Shown here piece after piece: positions 1 through 6,861 of a stretch of DNA of 9,180 nt (its first letter is position 1; each line of letters begins with the position of its first letter). Source of the DNA: Cyclobacteriaceae bacterium (GTDB lineage Bacteria; Bacteroidota; Bacteroidia; Cytophagales; Cyclobacteriaceae); the NCBI GenBank assembly GCA_029882675.1, contig JAOUKJ010000127.1:1-9180 (forward strand). Direction: 5' to 3'. The position numbers and the translations under genes are program-made. The notes beneath the pieces were generated by a model that did not search any database, had not been told where the DNA came from, and saw only the letters and a list, made by a program, of their open reading frames with translations.

Positions 1-2
1 GC

Positions 3-818
3 GCCCGGGCCACCGTCCTTCAAAACAAACAAAACACCCCCCAGAGTAACCTACTCAACCCCGAAGGACAAACAATTCATGATCGGTTTTCAGTGGTGGA
101 TGGGTATGTCCGACAAAAAGTTGAGGAGAACGCTTTTGCCCATTACCTGAGAAAACTCCCCCTGAAACCACAGGGTAGTGATGTGCTCTATTACAATGGC
201 CATGAAAAGCCTAATCATGGCGTTTATGAGGCGGTGGTAAATCTCGAAATCGGCAAGCGTGACCTCCACCAGTGTGCCGATGCCATCATGCGCCTTCGGG
301 CAGAATACCTGTGGGAACAGCAAGCTTACGACCAAATACATTTTAACTTCACCAATGGTTTTCGGGTAGATTATTCCAAATGGATGCTGGGCAACAGGGT
401 AGTAGTAAAAGGCAATAAGTCGCACTGGACTTCAGGTGGCCAACCCTCCAATACTTACAAGGACTTTTGGAAATATATGGAGTTGATCTTCAGCTATGCC
501 GGTACCTTGTCTCTTGAAAAAGAGCTGATGCCTGTGAAAATGACTGACCTACAGATTGGAGATGTGTTTATTCAGGGGGGATCACCTGGTCATGCAGTTA
601 TCGTTGTTGATGTGGCCATAAACCAGAGTACGGGTGAGAAGTTATTTATGCTGGCCCAGAGCTATATGCCGGCCCAGGAGATACAGATACTCCAAAACCC
701 CAACGATGAGAATATCAGCCCCTGGTATCGGGCAGATTTTGGTGAGGTGTTAAATACCCCGGAGTGGACGTTTCGCGTGGGTGACCTTAAGCGATTTGAT
801 AATGAAGGGATAGACTGA
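3..818 (+). CDS. DUF4846 family protein, 5' end outside window
   Basis: The frame is open from the first complete codon at position 3, and residues before the first in-frame GTG (93) already fit the family (NPEGQTIHDRF), so the true start lies upstream. Numbering residue 1 at position 3, 271 residues are visible. Family-typical segments are FAHYLRKLPL, a helix start with Cys91 in QCADAIMRLRAEYLW, FNFTNGF, GDVFIQGGSPGHAV (186-199, His197), LAQSYMPAQE (217-226) and the closing WTF...LKRF. The family is common in Bacteroidota and its function is not established. A Cys at a helix start plus a His on a later strand resembles the NlpC/P60 and CHAP cysteine-hydrolase layout, which is inference only. 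The protein ends where the family usually ends, but its TGA (816-818) lies inside hydrolase-derived DNA, so the last few residues may be replaced. Confidence 0.85.
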   Translation, partial: ARATVLQNKQNTPQSNLLNPEGQTIHDRFSVVDGYVRQKVEENAFAHYLRKLPLKPQGSDVLYYNGHEKPNHGVYEAVVNLEIGKRDLHQCADAIMRLRAEYLWEQQAYDQIHFNFTNGFRVDYSKWMLGNRVVVKGNKSHWTSGGQPSNTYKDFWKYMELIFSYAGTLSLEKELMPVKMTDLQIGDVFIQGGSPGHAVIVVDVAINQSTGEKLFMLAQSYMPAQEIQILQNPNDENISPWYRADFGEVLNTPEWTFRVGDLKRFDNEGID

Positions 819-1102
819 AATTTGGGATCATCGAAAGTGCCTTTTCCGATTTCTGGAGCATCGTAGATGACTATGCCCGTTATCATTCCGGATTTGATGT
901 GGCCTTTCTCACCGATTACACGATTTGGAGGGTTGAGTACATTGGTGGATTTGAAGCAGGTAGTATCAAACCGGCAGAGGCGACCCGAAAAATCACCCGG
1001 CCGGTGATGCTGGTGCATGAGGAAAAAGACAATCGGATAAAGCATGAATATGGTTTTTTGGTTACAAACGACCCAAATATCAGGTTTACCCATCGGATAT
1101 GA
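806..1102 (+). pseudogene. Alpha/beta-hydrolase remnant, both ends missing
   Basis: After a TGA at 803-805 the second frame is open to the TGA at 1100-1102. It reads DRLKFGIIESAFSDFW..., then TDYTIWRVEYIGGFEAGSIKP, ITRPVMLVHEEKDNRIKHEYG. This matches the C-terminal half of serine hydrolases of the alpha/beta fold, whose usual HGEKDNRI turn carries the catalytic Asp; here the Gly has become Glu. The GxSxG nucleophile region that should precede it is absent because the preceding DNA is the DUF4846 gene, and the catalytic His region is missing after the early stop. The only starts are a CTG at 815 overlapping the DUF4846 stop and an internal GTG at 899. I read it as a non-functional relic. An active 67-98 residue protein is unlikely. 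Confidence 0.7.
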
Positions 1103-1103
1103 A

Positions 1104-1232
1104 GTTCAAATCCCGGTAGGTGTGAAATAATTTTATCCAGGTAACAACTACCATTCAAAACCCCGTCAGGGGTGATATTATTTTAACTCAATAAAACTTC
1201 TAACGAGTAAACCCCGTCAGGGGTGAAATGAT
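1104..1232. repeat. Three degenerate copies of a CCCCGTCAGGGG palindrome repeat
   Basis: The core ACCCCGTCAGGGGT (5-bp stem, 4-base loop) occurs at 1160-1173 and 1211-1224, with a decayed copy TCCCGGTAGGTGT at 1111-1123. The period is 50 and then 51 bases. Copies share flanks: TTCAAA before the core in the first two, and GTGAAAT or GTGATAT after it. Short C/G palindromes followed by TGAAAT are a frequent intergenic repeat type in Bacteroidota genomes (recollection, not searched). They are too short, too few and too degenerate for a CRISPR array. No gene is visible in 1103-1319. Confidence 0.6.
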
Positions 1233-1319
1233 CTATCTTACCACAACAAAATACGCACTATTATCGTAAACAAAAGCAGTCTCTCAACGGGATAATAAAT
1301 ACTAAAAGCTACAACAACA

Positions 1320-1634
1320 ATGATCATCTCAAACACAGAAACCATTGCAGGCAAAGAAATCAGTGAAATGCTGGGTGTTGCTCGTGGAAGTACCGTTAGG
1401 GCACGAAATATAGGCCGTGACATCTTTGCCGGATTGAAAAACATCGTGGGCGGCGAAATCAGCGAATATACCAAACTCATGGCCGAAAGTCGGGAAGAGG
1501 CATTGTTCAGGATGACAGAAGATGCTAAAAACATGGGTGCTGATGCCGTGGTAAATTTGCGCTTTATGACTTCTGCCGTCATGAATGGCGCCTCTGAAAT
1601 TCTCGCTTATGGCACAGCCGTAAAGTTGAAATGA
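1320..1634 (+). CDS. YbjQ family protein (UPF0145, heavy-metal-binding domain family)
   Basis: This 104-residue protein is full length for the family and covers the whole domain. Diagnostic stretches are NTETIAGKEISEMLGVARGS, VRARNIGRDIFAGLKNIVGG, EYTKLMAESREEALFRM, GADAVVNLRF and EILAYGTAVK. Members are small cytosolic proteins forming symmetric, probably pentameric, rings. The database label of heavy-metal-binding domain is not backed by a clear biochemical role, and I see no Cys or His metal cluster here. The ATG at 1320 begins right at the conserved N-terminus. The leader is A-rich (AGCTACAACAACA) with no Shine-Dalgarno, as usual in Bacteroidota. The gene overlaps the next one by ATGA, so the two are probably translated together. 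Confidence 0.93.
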   Translation: MIISNTETIAGKEISEMLGVARGSTVRARNIGRDIFAGLKNIVGGEISEYTKLMAESREEALFRMTEDAKNMGADAVVNLRFMTSAVMNGASEILAYGTAVKLK

Positions 1635-1768
1635 TGGAGGGAATAGCTATAGTTGTCGGATTGTTTTACTTTTTAGGCGGTGTGGTTGCCGTGGCGCTGC
1701 TCATCTATTTTGTGATGAAAAGGCTGGAAGACAAGAAGAAAGAACGCTTTGAAAAGCGGGAGAATTGA
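1631..1768 (+). CDS. Small single-pass membrane protein coupled to the YbjQ gene
   Basis: This 45-residue frame starts with ATG at 1631, overlapping the YbjQ stop (TGA 1632-1634) as ATGA, and ends at TGA 1766-1768. A second ATG follows at once at 1634. Residues 5-28 are one hydrophobic helix (IAIVVGLFYFLGG followed by VVAVALLIYFV). The tail is strongly charged (KRLEDKKKERFEKREN), suggesting an N-out/C-in orientation with a cytosolic amphipathic helix. I do not recognise a named family. The overlap and the clean helix-plus-charged-tail pattern support a real gene. It may anchor the YbjQ ring to the membrane or be co-regulated with it (inference). Confidence 0.7.
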   Translation: MMEGIAIVVGLFYFLGGVVAVALLIYFVMKRLEDKKKERFEKREN

Positions 1769-1789
1769 GGTGGGCGTAAGAATTAAGTT

Positions 1790-1819
1790 GTGGAAAGGCA
1801 ATGTCGTTACTGCCTCCAC
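1790..1819. repeat. Hairpin in the convergent 1769-1938 spacer
   Basis: GTGG (1790-1793) pairs with CCAC (1816-1819) and AGGCA (1796-1800) with TGCCT (1811-1815), leaving an AA bulge and a 10-base loop. It lies between the YbjQ operon and the convergent RND gene, but neither strand has a T-run after the stem, so it is not a standard terminator. I see no convincing gene in 1769-1938. The structure may belong to a dispersed palindromic repeat. Confidence 0.35.
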
Positions 1820-1938
1820 GTGGGTCACGAGCCAAATAAAGCAGCTCTCCGCTTGTATTTGCGCTCAACTTCTGGCCTGTGAATTGCTGCACTATTCTAC
1901 CTTTAAAAAATCAAGGTTAATATTAAACGAGGAGCAAG

Positions 1939-4900
1939 TCAATCAGCCTTAATTGCCCTGTGCTTTATATACCAATACAAAAGGGGGATGACGAACACGG
2001 CACACAAGGTTCCTGCCAGTAAACCACCCATCACCGCATAAGCCAGGGGACGTTGCAGGTCAGCACCCAAACCGGAAGACAAGGCCACAGGCAATAAGGC
2101 TAATACCGTCGTAATAGTGGTCATCAGTACGGGCTTAAGGCGTATATTGCCGGTCTCTTTTAGAACTGACATGAGCAGTTCTTTTGTGAGCACTGTTCCG
2201 TTTTTTACCCTTTCGGCCAGCATTCTGTTGTAGGTATCTATTTTTAGGATGGAGTCGTTAACAATAATGCCCAACATGATGACCATGCCTATGGCTGACA
2301 TAATATTTATGGTCTGCCCTGTAAGCTGAAGCACGATCAGCGCTCCGCTTATACCGGGCAGTAATGTGAGCAATACAATCAAAGGCTGCAAAAAGGACTC
2401 AAACTGGGCAGCAAGAATAAAATACAGCAAGAGCACCGAAACGATAAGTATTACAAAGAGCTGACTTAAATTTTCCCTGTCGGTAAAGTAATAACCGGCG
2501 AAATCAATTTTTAAATTGTTTTCCAGGGCCCACCGGCCTGTACTTTGCTGTTCATCCTTGCTAAGGGGCAAACTGCTCGTCAGTGATTGATACAAGCCCG
2601 ACTGATCCGCATGCAGTGTTTTAAATCCTGTGGTAGTACCGGCTTTAACAAATTGGGAAAGGGGGTAACCCTCTCCATTCTCATTTCTGATCAAAGTAGA
2701 ATTTAAGGCTGAATTGATATTTTTATGCCCCTTTTTTAGCAAAACAGGTATTCTGTCGCCAAATTGTTTGATCTCCGTAATAAGGTAGTTGGCAAACAAC
2801 CGATTTAGGCTGGTGATGATTTTCCGCACAGGTACATGGTAGGTAAGCGCCAGGTCATGATCCACCTCCAGAAGGATTTCGGTTTCCCGCTCAAAACCAC
2901 TTCCTTTATTCAGTGACCGCCCTCCCGTTAGGCTGGCAAGTGATTCAATTAGGGAGGTGTCAGCGATCAACTGACCATCATATCTGCGTATGCGCAATTC
3001 ATAAAAAGGATCCGGTCGTGCAAACACTTGTTCGAAAGCATTGGGTGCAGGTATTATTTTGGTCACAGCCTGTGGGTACTTGGCGGCAAGGTATTGTGTT
3101 AAATTATCCCGGCCCATATCCATCTTGCTTTTTTCTCCGAACTTAAAATACAGGGTACCGGTACCTGTAGTATGACCTGTACTCTTCAATATATATTGCG
3201 TCTGACCAACATCGGCCTCCCAGAGGTCTGCCAAATGTGAGGCCTGGCTTGAAACTTCAATCGCCCTTCGTTTGTTTTCTTCCACTGTAATGGCCTCATT
3301 CCAGGTTATAGCGACCTCCAGTTCCCTATTTTCCACTTCGGGCATGCCGGAGCGGGGCATAAACACACTATTCCATAAGATGAATACTGAAATGATGAAT
3401 ATGGCTGCAAGAAACCAACCTTTAAGGCGGAAAACGCGGTTATAGACCTGATGATATGCCCTCAAGGTAAAATGAAAGACCCTGCTGTCTGTCCTGACAG
3501 GCCTTTCGGGAAGGTCATAGCGTTGAAAGAAAAGGACATAAACAACAGGAATTAAAATAAAGGAAACGGCCAGAGAAACAAGGAGTATAATGGCTACAGC
3601 CACGGCCTGGTCATAAAACAAAGCGCCGGCCAGGCCGTTCAAAAAGACCAATGGCACAAATACGGCCAGGGTGGTCAGCGCCGAACTGATCAGCGCCGAC
3701 ATCACCTCAGTGGTGCCCTTGGAAGCACTTGCCCACAAGGATTCCCCCTTATTTTTGTAGGTGGAAATGTTGTCGATCACTATAATGGCATTGTCTATCA
3801 ACATGCCTATACCCAGTGCCAGACCACTCAGTGATATCACATTGACCGACAGGCCTGTGAAATAAAAAAACAAAAAACTGATGATGACAGAAACCGGCAG
3901 GCTAATGCCCATGATGAGGGGCAGACGCACATTACCCATGAAGACAAATAAAACCAGGAAAGCAAAAAAACAGCCATATACCAAACTGTTGGTCAGGTTT
4001 CCCAGCGACATACTCAGCAGTATCGACTGGTCGCGAATGAGGTGGAATCCCACATGGGGAAAATCTTTCCTCAGGCCTTCTACTTCTTTTTTTATTCTCC
4101 CGGCCACCAGGGCCATTTGGGCACTTGCCTGTTTGTGTACGTTGACCACCAGCCCCTCTGAGCCATTAAACAGGTGGATGCCTTCTGCCTCGGCCCCGGT
4201 AAGTAGCACCTCAGCCAGTTGATTAAGTTTAAGTGTATGGCCTGAAGGGGAAGAGACAGCCATGTTTTTTATACCTTCTTTACCCCTGAGTTCTGCTTCC
4301 ACCTTCAGGAAATAACGGTAATGCCCGTCTTTTACCTGCACATTGCCCGGTTTTAAATTGCCAGCCATGATGGCCGAAATAAGCCCCTGTTCCGTAACAC
4401 CAAAGGCATTGAGCTTTTGAGTATAGGGCCTCACTTCAATCACCTGTTCGCGGGTGCCGTTGATATCCACCATAGACACACCTTCCAGTTGTTCCAGACG
4501 TTTTTTTATCACTTTTTTCGTGAGTGTTGAAACGGCTCCGTATTCACTTTGGTTGCCGGGCACAATATTGATGCGTACCAGCGGGACATCCGTGGTATTA
4601 ATTCGAATGACCTGTGGCCGATCCATATCGCGTGGCAGGTGCTCCATTTGGCGATCTACTATTTCATTGGCCTCAATAAAAGCCATGTCCATCCGGGTGC
4701 CTTGTTCAAATAACAGCCGGATGGTTCCGTGACCGGCATGAGCCTCAGAACGGACGTCTTTTAGCCGGTTTAAGGGGAGTAGTCGCTCGCGTAAACCGGC
4801 CATGATATTTCCCTCCAGTTCGTAAGGAGAAGCATTGGGGTAGTTGGAGCGTACATATAAAACGGGGGTGTCGGTATCGGGAAGCAGGGAAACAGGGAGC

Positions 4901-4986
4901 CGATGAAGTGACAGTAGACTGAATATGGCCAGGGCCGTGAAAGACAACAAAACGCCAATGGGCCGGTGAATGAGGTTATTGAGCAT
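1939..4986 (-). CDS. RND efflux pump inner-membrane permease
   Basis: This 1015-residue protein, near the usual 1020-1050, is the proton-driven inner-membrane part of an AcrB-type tripartite exporter. The start MLNNLIHRPI with a first helix at about 8-30, then LPVSLLPDTDTPVLYV and YPNASPYELE, are hallmarks. Further membrane segments are predicted at about 335-378 (two), 383-405, 430-450, 457-487 and 523-543, then 842-862, 868-888, 893-916, 950-972 and 983-1007, with two large periplasmic loops between. Helix 4 reads GIGMLIDNAIIVIDNI: Asp398 matches the first relay Asp of AcrB (D407), while the second (D408) is Asn399. Helix 10 has VNDSILKID, with Asn910 where AcrB has Lys940. These substitutions occur in many non-AcrB RND groups, so activity is not excluded. 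The substrate is unknown. Its likely adaptor partner begins 3.8 kb upstream on the same strand, and no outer-membrane channel gene is in view. Confidence 0.93.
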   Translation of the reverse strand: MLNNLIHRPIGVLLSFTALAIFSLLSLHRLPVSLLPDTDTPVLYVRSNYPNASPYELEGNIMAGLRERLLPLNRLKDVRSEAHAGHGTIRLLFEQGTRMDMAFIEANEIVDRQMEHLPRDMDRPQVIRINTTDVPLVRINIVPGNQSEYGAVSTLTKKVIKKRLEQLEGVSMVDINGTREQVIEVRPYTQKLNAFGVTEQGLISAIMAGNLKPGNVQVKDGHYRYFLKVEAELRGKEGIKNMAVSSPSGHTLKLNQLAEVLLTGAEAEGIHLFNGSEGLVVNVHKQASAQMALVAGRIKKEVEGLRKDFPHVGFHLIRDQSILLSMSLGNLTNSLVYGCFFAFLVLFVFMGNVRLPLIMGISLPVSVIISFLFFYFTGLSVNVISLSGLALGIGMLIDNAIIVIDNISTYKNKGESLWASASKGTTEVMSALISSALTTLAVFVPLVFLNGLAGALFYDQAVAVAIILLVSLAVSFILIPVVYVLFFQRYDLPERPVRTDSRVFHFTLRAYHQVYNRVFRLKGWFLAAIFIISVFILWNSVFMPRSGMPEVENRELEVAITWNEAITVEENKRRAIEVSSQASHLADLWEADVGQTQYILKSTGHTTGTGTLYFKFGEKSKMDMGRDNLTQYLAAKYPQAVTKIIPAPNAFEQVFARPDPFYELRIRRYDGQLIADTSLIESLASLTGGRSLNKGSGFERETEILLEVDHDLALTYHVPVRKIITSLNRLFANYLITEIKQFGDRIPVLLKKGHKNINSALNSTLIRNENGEGYPLSQFVKAGTTTGFKTLHADQSGLYQSLTSSLPLSKDEQQSTGRWALENNLKIDFAGYYFTDRENLSQLFVILIVSVLLLYFILAAQFESFLQPLIVLLTLLPGISGALIVLQLTGQTINIMSAIGMVIMLGIIVNDSILKIDTYNRMLAERVKNGTVLTKELLMSVLKETGNIRLKPVLMTTITTVLALLPVALSSGLGADLQRPLAYAVMGGLLAGTLCAVFVIPLLYWYIKHRAIKAD

Positions 4987-5052
4987 ATCCTATAAATGTA
5001 ATGATTTTTGCCAAAAAAACATTTAGACTTTAAAAGGGCTATAATCTCAATT

Positions 5053-5070
5053 AGAGTCTGTCTATAAAGT
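5053..5070. mobile_element. Possible insertion-sequence end remnant
   Basis: AGAGTCTGTCTATAAAGT resembles the terminal repeats of several transposase families in Bacteroidota, which often begin GAG-CTGTCTA-AAAGT (recollection of the pattern, not a search). No transposase frame and no inverted mate (ACTTTATAGACAGACTC) exist in the window. It marks the left side of the AT-rich block that separates the permease from its adaptor, so it may be a scar of the rearrangement. Confidence 0.3.
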
Positions 5071-5082
5071 AACGATATTGCG

Positions 5083-5111
5083 TTTTTTCACCGCTGGAGG
5101 CGGTGGAAAAA
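5083..5111. repeat. Long hairpin with T-tract before and A-tract after
   Basis: TTTTTTCACCGC (5083-5094) faces GCGGTGGAAAAA (5100-5111) around the loop TGGAG. This gives a 12-bp stem with one G-U wobble in the plus-strand RNA and one C-A mismatch in the minus-strand RNA. The T and A tracts are inside the stem, opposite to an intrinsic terminator, which would have T after it on the transcribed strand. It follows the thioredoxin-like gene by 16 bases, so it could stabilise that mRNA's 3' end, or be part of the IS-like remnant next to it. Confidence 0.5.
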
Positions 5112-5127
5112 GGCCCTGGAGTAGTTA

Positions 5128-5574
5128 TCACCATTTGAAGTGTTTTTTTATTTGCGATTTTTTATCATCCGTAGTTTCAGAATAAAACAGGCATTCTCCA
5201 TTTTTGAAGTGAAAAATTAGGGGAACGCCTGCCCCTATTTCATATCGGCTATAGTTATTCTTCAAATCAAAATAAATATTACCGGAAAGGTTTTCAAGAC
5301 CAAAATTCTTAAGATTCCTTTTGCTGGAGGTGGCAACCACAATATCCAATTCATCGTGGCTATTTTTTAACATCTCTATGGTACTTAATAAACAACTACT
5401 ACAGGCATCGAGTGGTAGTATGACCAATATCACATTACCCTGTGGTATTTTATAATTAGCTTCTGTGGATAAAAATTCAGTTAAATTATCTTTATAAGGA
5501 TACTCACAATTGCATTGACAGGAAACAAGTAAAGAACAAAATATTATAAATGCTGATTTTATTATTGCGTTCAT
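5128..5574 (-). CDS. Thioredoxin-fold lipoprotein with CxxC motif
   Basis: This 148-residue protein has a lipoprotein signal ending in LLVSC (lipid-attached Cys19), with two more Cys at 21 and 23 just after it. The body looks like a short thioredoxin fold: strand NVILVILPL, redox motif C58-S-S-C61 at a helix start, and a cis-Pro loop GVPLIFHFKNGE (Pro118). It would sit in the periplasm or on a membrane face and handle thiol/disulfide exchange, though CSSC differs from the usual CGPC or CPPC. Its ATG overlaps the stop of the upstream propeller-like gene (ATGA at 5571-5574), so the two are translationally coupled. A plausible partner is the six-cysteine peptide encoded upstream. Function is inferred from fold and context only. 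Confidence 0.75.
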   Translation of the reverse strand: MNAIIKSAFIIFCSLLVSCQCNCEYPYKDNLTEFLSTEANYKIPQGNVILVILPLDACSSCLLSTIEMLKNSHDELDIVVATSSKRNLKNFGLENLSGNIYFDLKNNYSRYEIGAGVPLIFHFKNGECLFYSETTDDKKSQIKKHFKW

Positions 5575-6755
5575 AGAAGTGCAGGTTGATATACAATAAA
5601 TTGATAGTAATTTTCATCGTTGAGCGGGTTTTTCGGATGATTGATGTTGATCCATAACAGGCCCTCAGAAACAAAGCTGGTTCGATCCCAAAAGGTCTTG
5701 GCAGGTAATTCCACTTCCCCGGATATTCCAAAATCAGCATTAAGTATCATTACGGAAAATTTGTTATCAATTTTACCATTTAACAAACCATCTGACGCCC
5801 TGAGTTCCTGCGGCAAATTCACAAACCGGTAAAATAAATTATTTTCATTATCAAAATGAAGTTTATTGTACCTGCCCAAAGTGGTATGATAATTGGCCTG
5901 TTCCTGAAGAATTGGCTTTTCATCATCAGGATACATTATTGGTTCAATCTCATCTGGCAGGTATTGACTTTTAGCATACACTTTCCTCACTAATTCTTTG
6001 GTTGTGTTATCATAGAGATACAGAAAATGTGAACAGTTGAAATAATGGATATCATAAGCAGTTGTATTGATGCGTCCTAAACTATTTAGAAGATAATAGA
6101 TGCCATTATCGCGATAATTTTCGGGATATAATCCATAATTATGCTCCACTTTCTTCGTTTTAATATTATAATCTACTGCCAGGGGGTATTGAAAATATTC
6201 AATCGTAGCTCTACTGATTAATGGCGCTACCCAAATTGTAAGCAAATGATTTTTGGAAAGATATGATACTTCAAAAAAGAACTCCATATCCATTTCAAAT
6301 TGATTATTCTCTTTTTCCAGGGTTTCATTGAGGTAGTATGAATCAATCATTACGCCACCTGAATCAATGAGCAGTATTTTATTTTCGTTAAAAGAAAACA
6401 GAAAAATAGAATCGAATGAATGGATATGAAATCCGAGTAAATGGGGGATTTCCTCAGGCCCTTCTTTATTTAGGTTGATATTCAGGTAACTCTCCCGGCT
6501 TTCAATGTTGTATGCCTGTATTTTATGTGCCTTTGAATTATAAATAGCAAATAGTTTTTGGCCGTTGAGCTCTTTATATTGAGTAAATCTGTTGAAATTG
6601 GAGGTGAGGGTATCTATGGGGATTTTAACCGTATCTATGGGGATAAGGGAATATTTTAGGGCCGAAATTGTATTGGTTTCGTTTAGGTCTTTTGGGGGCT
6701 GACTTATACACCCCGTTATAATAATTAATGAACATATAAATATTAGTGTTCTCAT
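5571..6755 (-). CDS. DUF4221/beta-propeller-like lipoprotein (paralogue 1)
   Basis: This 394-residue protein has a short lipoprotein signal, MRTLIFICSLIIITGC, with Cys16 as lipidation site. The mature part has repeated short beta strands with blade-like phrases: LNKEGPEE (96-102), IHSFDSIFLFSFNENKILLIDS (111-132 region), YPLAVDYNIKTKKV, YGLYPENY, FLYLYDNTTKELVRKV, YHTTLGRY and FSVMILNADF. I assign it to DUF4221 or a closely related 6-bladed propeller family, which are Bacteroidota lipoproteins of unknown function. The start is set by the signal peptide. It lies 106 bases downstream of the six-cysteine peptide gene, beyond a terminator, and is coupled to the thioredoxin-like gene. The plus-strand gene ending at 8768 is a collinear, diverged paralogue. 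DUF4221 naming is moderately sure; lipoprotein status is very sure. Confidence 0.78.
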   Translation of the reverse strand: MRTLIFICSLIIITGCISQPPKDLNETNTISALKYSLIPIDTVKIPIDTLTSNFNRFTQYKELNGQKLFAIYNSKAHKIQAYNIESRESYLNINLNKEGPEEIPHLLGFHIHSFDSIFLFSFNENKILLIDSGGVMIDSYYLNETLEKENNQFEMDMEFFFEVSYLSKNHLLTIWVAPLISRATIEYFQYPLAVDYNIKTKKVEHNYGLYPENYRDNGIYYLLNSLGRINTTAYDIHYFNCSHFLYLYDNTTKELVRKVYAKSQYLPDEIEPIMYPDDEKPILQEQANYHTTLGRYNKLHFDNENNLFYRFVNLPQELRASDGLLNGKIDNKFSVMILNADFGISGEVELPAKTFWDRTSFVSEGLLWININHPKNPLNDENYYQFIVYQPALL

Positions 6756-6773
6756 GTTATGTGTTTATATTTA

Positions 6774-6796
6774 AATAACAAAAAATATGTGTTATT
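6774..6796. promoter_or_regulatory. AATAACA/TGTTATT dyad upstream of the DUF4221-like operon
   Basis: A perfect 7-bp inverted repeat with a 9-base A/T spacer lies 18 bases before the ATG of the propeller-like gene and just after the terminator of the peptide gene. It could be an operator, or a weak hairpin helping the downstream pair to be expressed apart from the peptide. In a very AT-rich stretch such a dyad can also arise by chance. Confidence 0.25.
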
Positions 6797-6808
6797 AAGG
6801 ATTTAAAT

Positions 6809-6840
6809 AAAGCTGTCAATCTTTTGAATGACAGCTTTTT
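6809..6840 (-). terminator. Intrinsic terminator after the six-cysteine peptide gene
   Basis: AAAGCTGTCA (6809-6818) and TGACAGCTTT (6829-6838) form a perfect 10-bp stem with a 10-base loop. Read on the minus strand it lies 21 bases after the peptide stop and is followed by TTTATTT; on the plus strand it ends in TTTTTAT, so it can work both ways. Placed between the peptide and the DUF4221-like gene, it probably lets the small peptide be made in excess while some read-through feeds the lipoprotein pair (inference). Confidence 0.75.
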
Positions 6841-6861
6841 ATGGTCACTATAAGGCTAAAT

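Noticed and set aside
90..425. Minus-strand open frame opposite DUF4846
   Set aside because: It is a shadow of a well-conserved plus-strand gene, with no recognisable domain.
1104..1232. CRISPR-like repeat spacing
   Set aside because: Only three degenerate 12-14 base cores with shared flanks and no cas genes; it fits a dispersed palindromic repeat better.
1238..1582. Minus-strand open frame opposite YbjQ
   Set aside because: The plus frame is a clear YbjQ protein; the antisense translation has no family features.
3881..4222. Plus-strand open frames inside the permease gene (also 2913-3146 and 4454-4732)
   Set aside because: They are antisense to conserved RND coding sequence and show no domain or leader.
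5083..5111. Intrinsic terminator for the lipoprotein operon
   Set aside because: T and A tracts are on the wrong sides on both strands: the stem is followed by A, not T.
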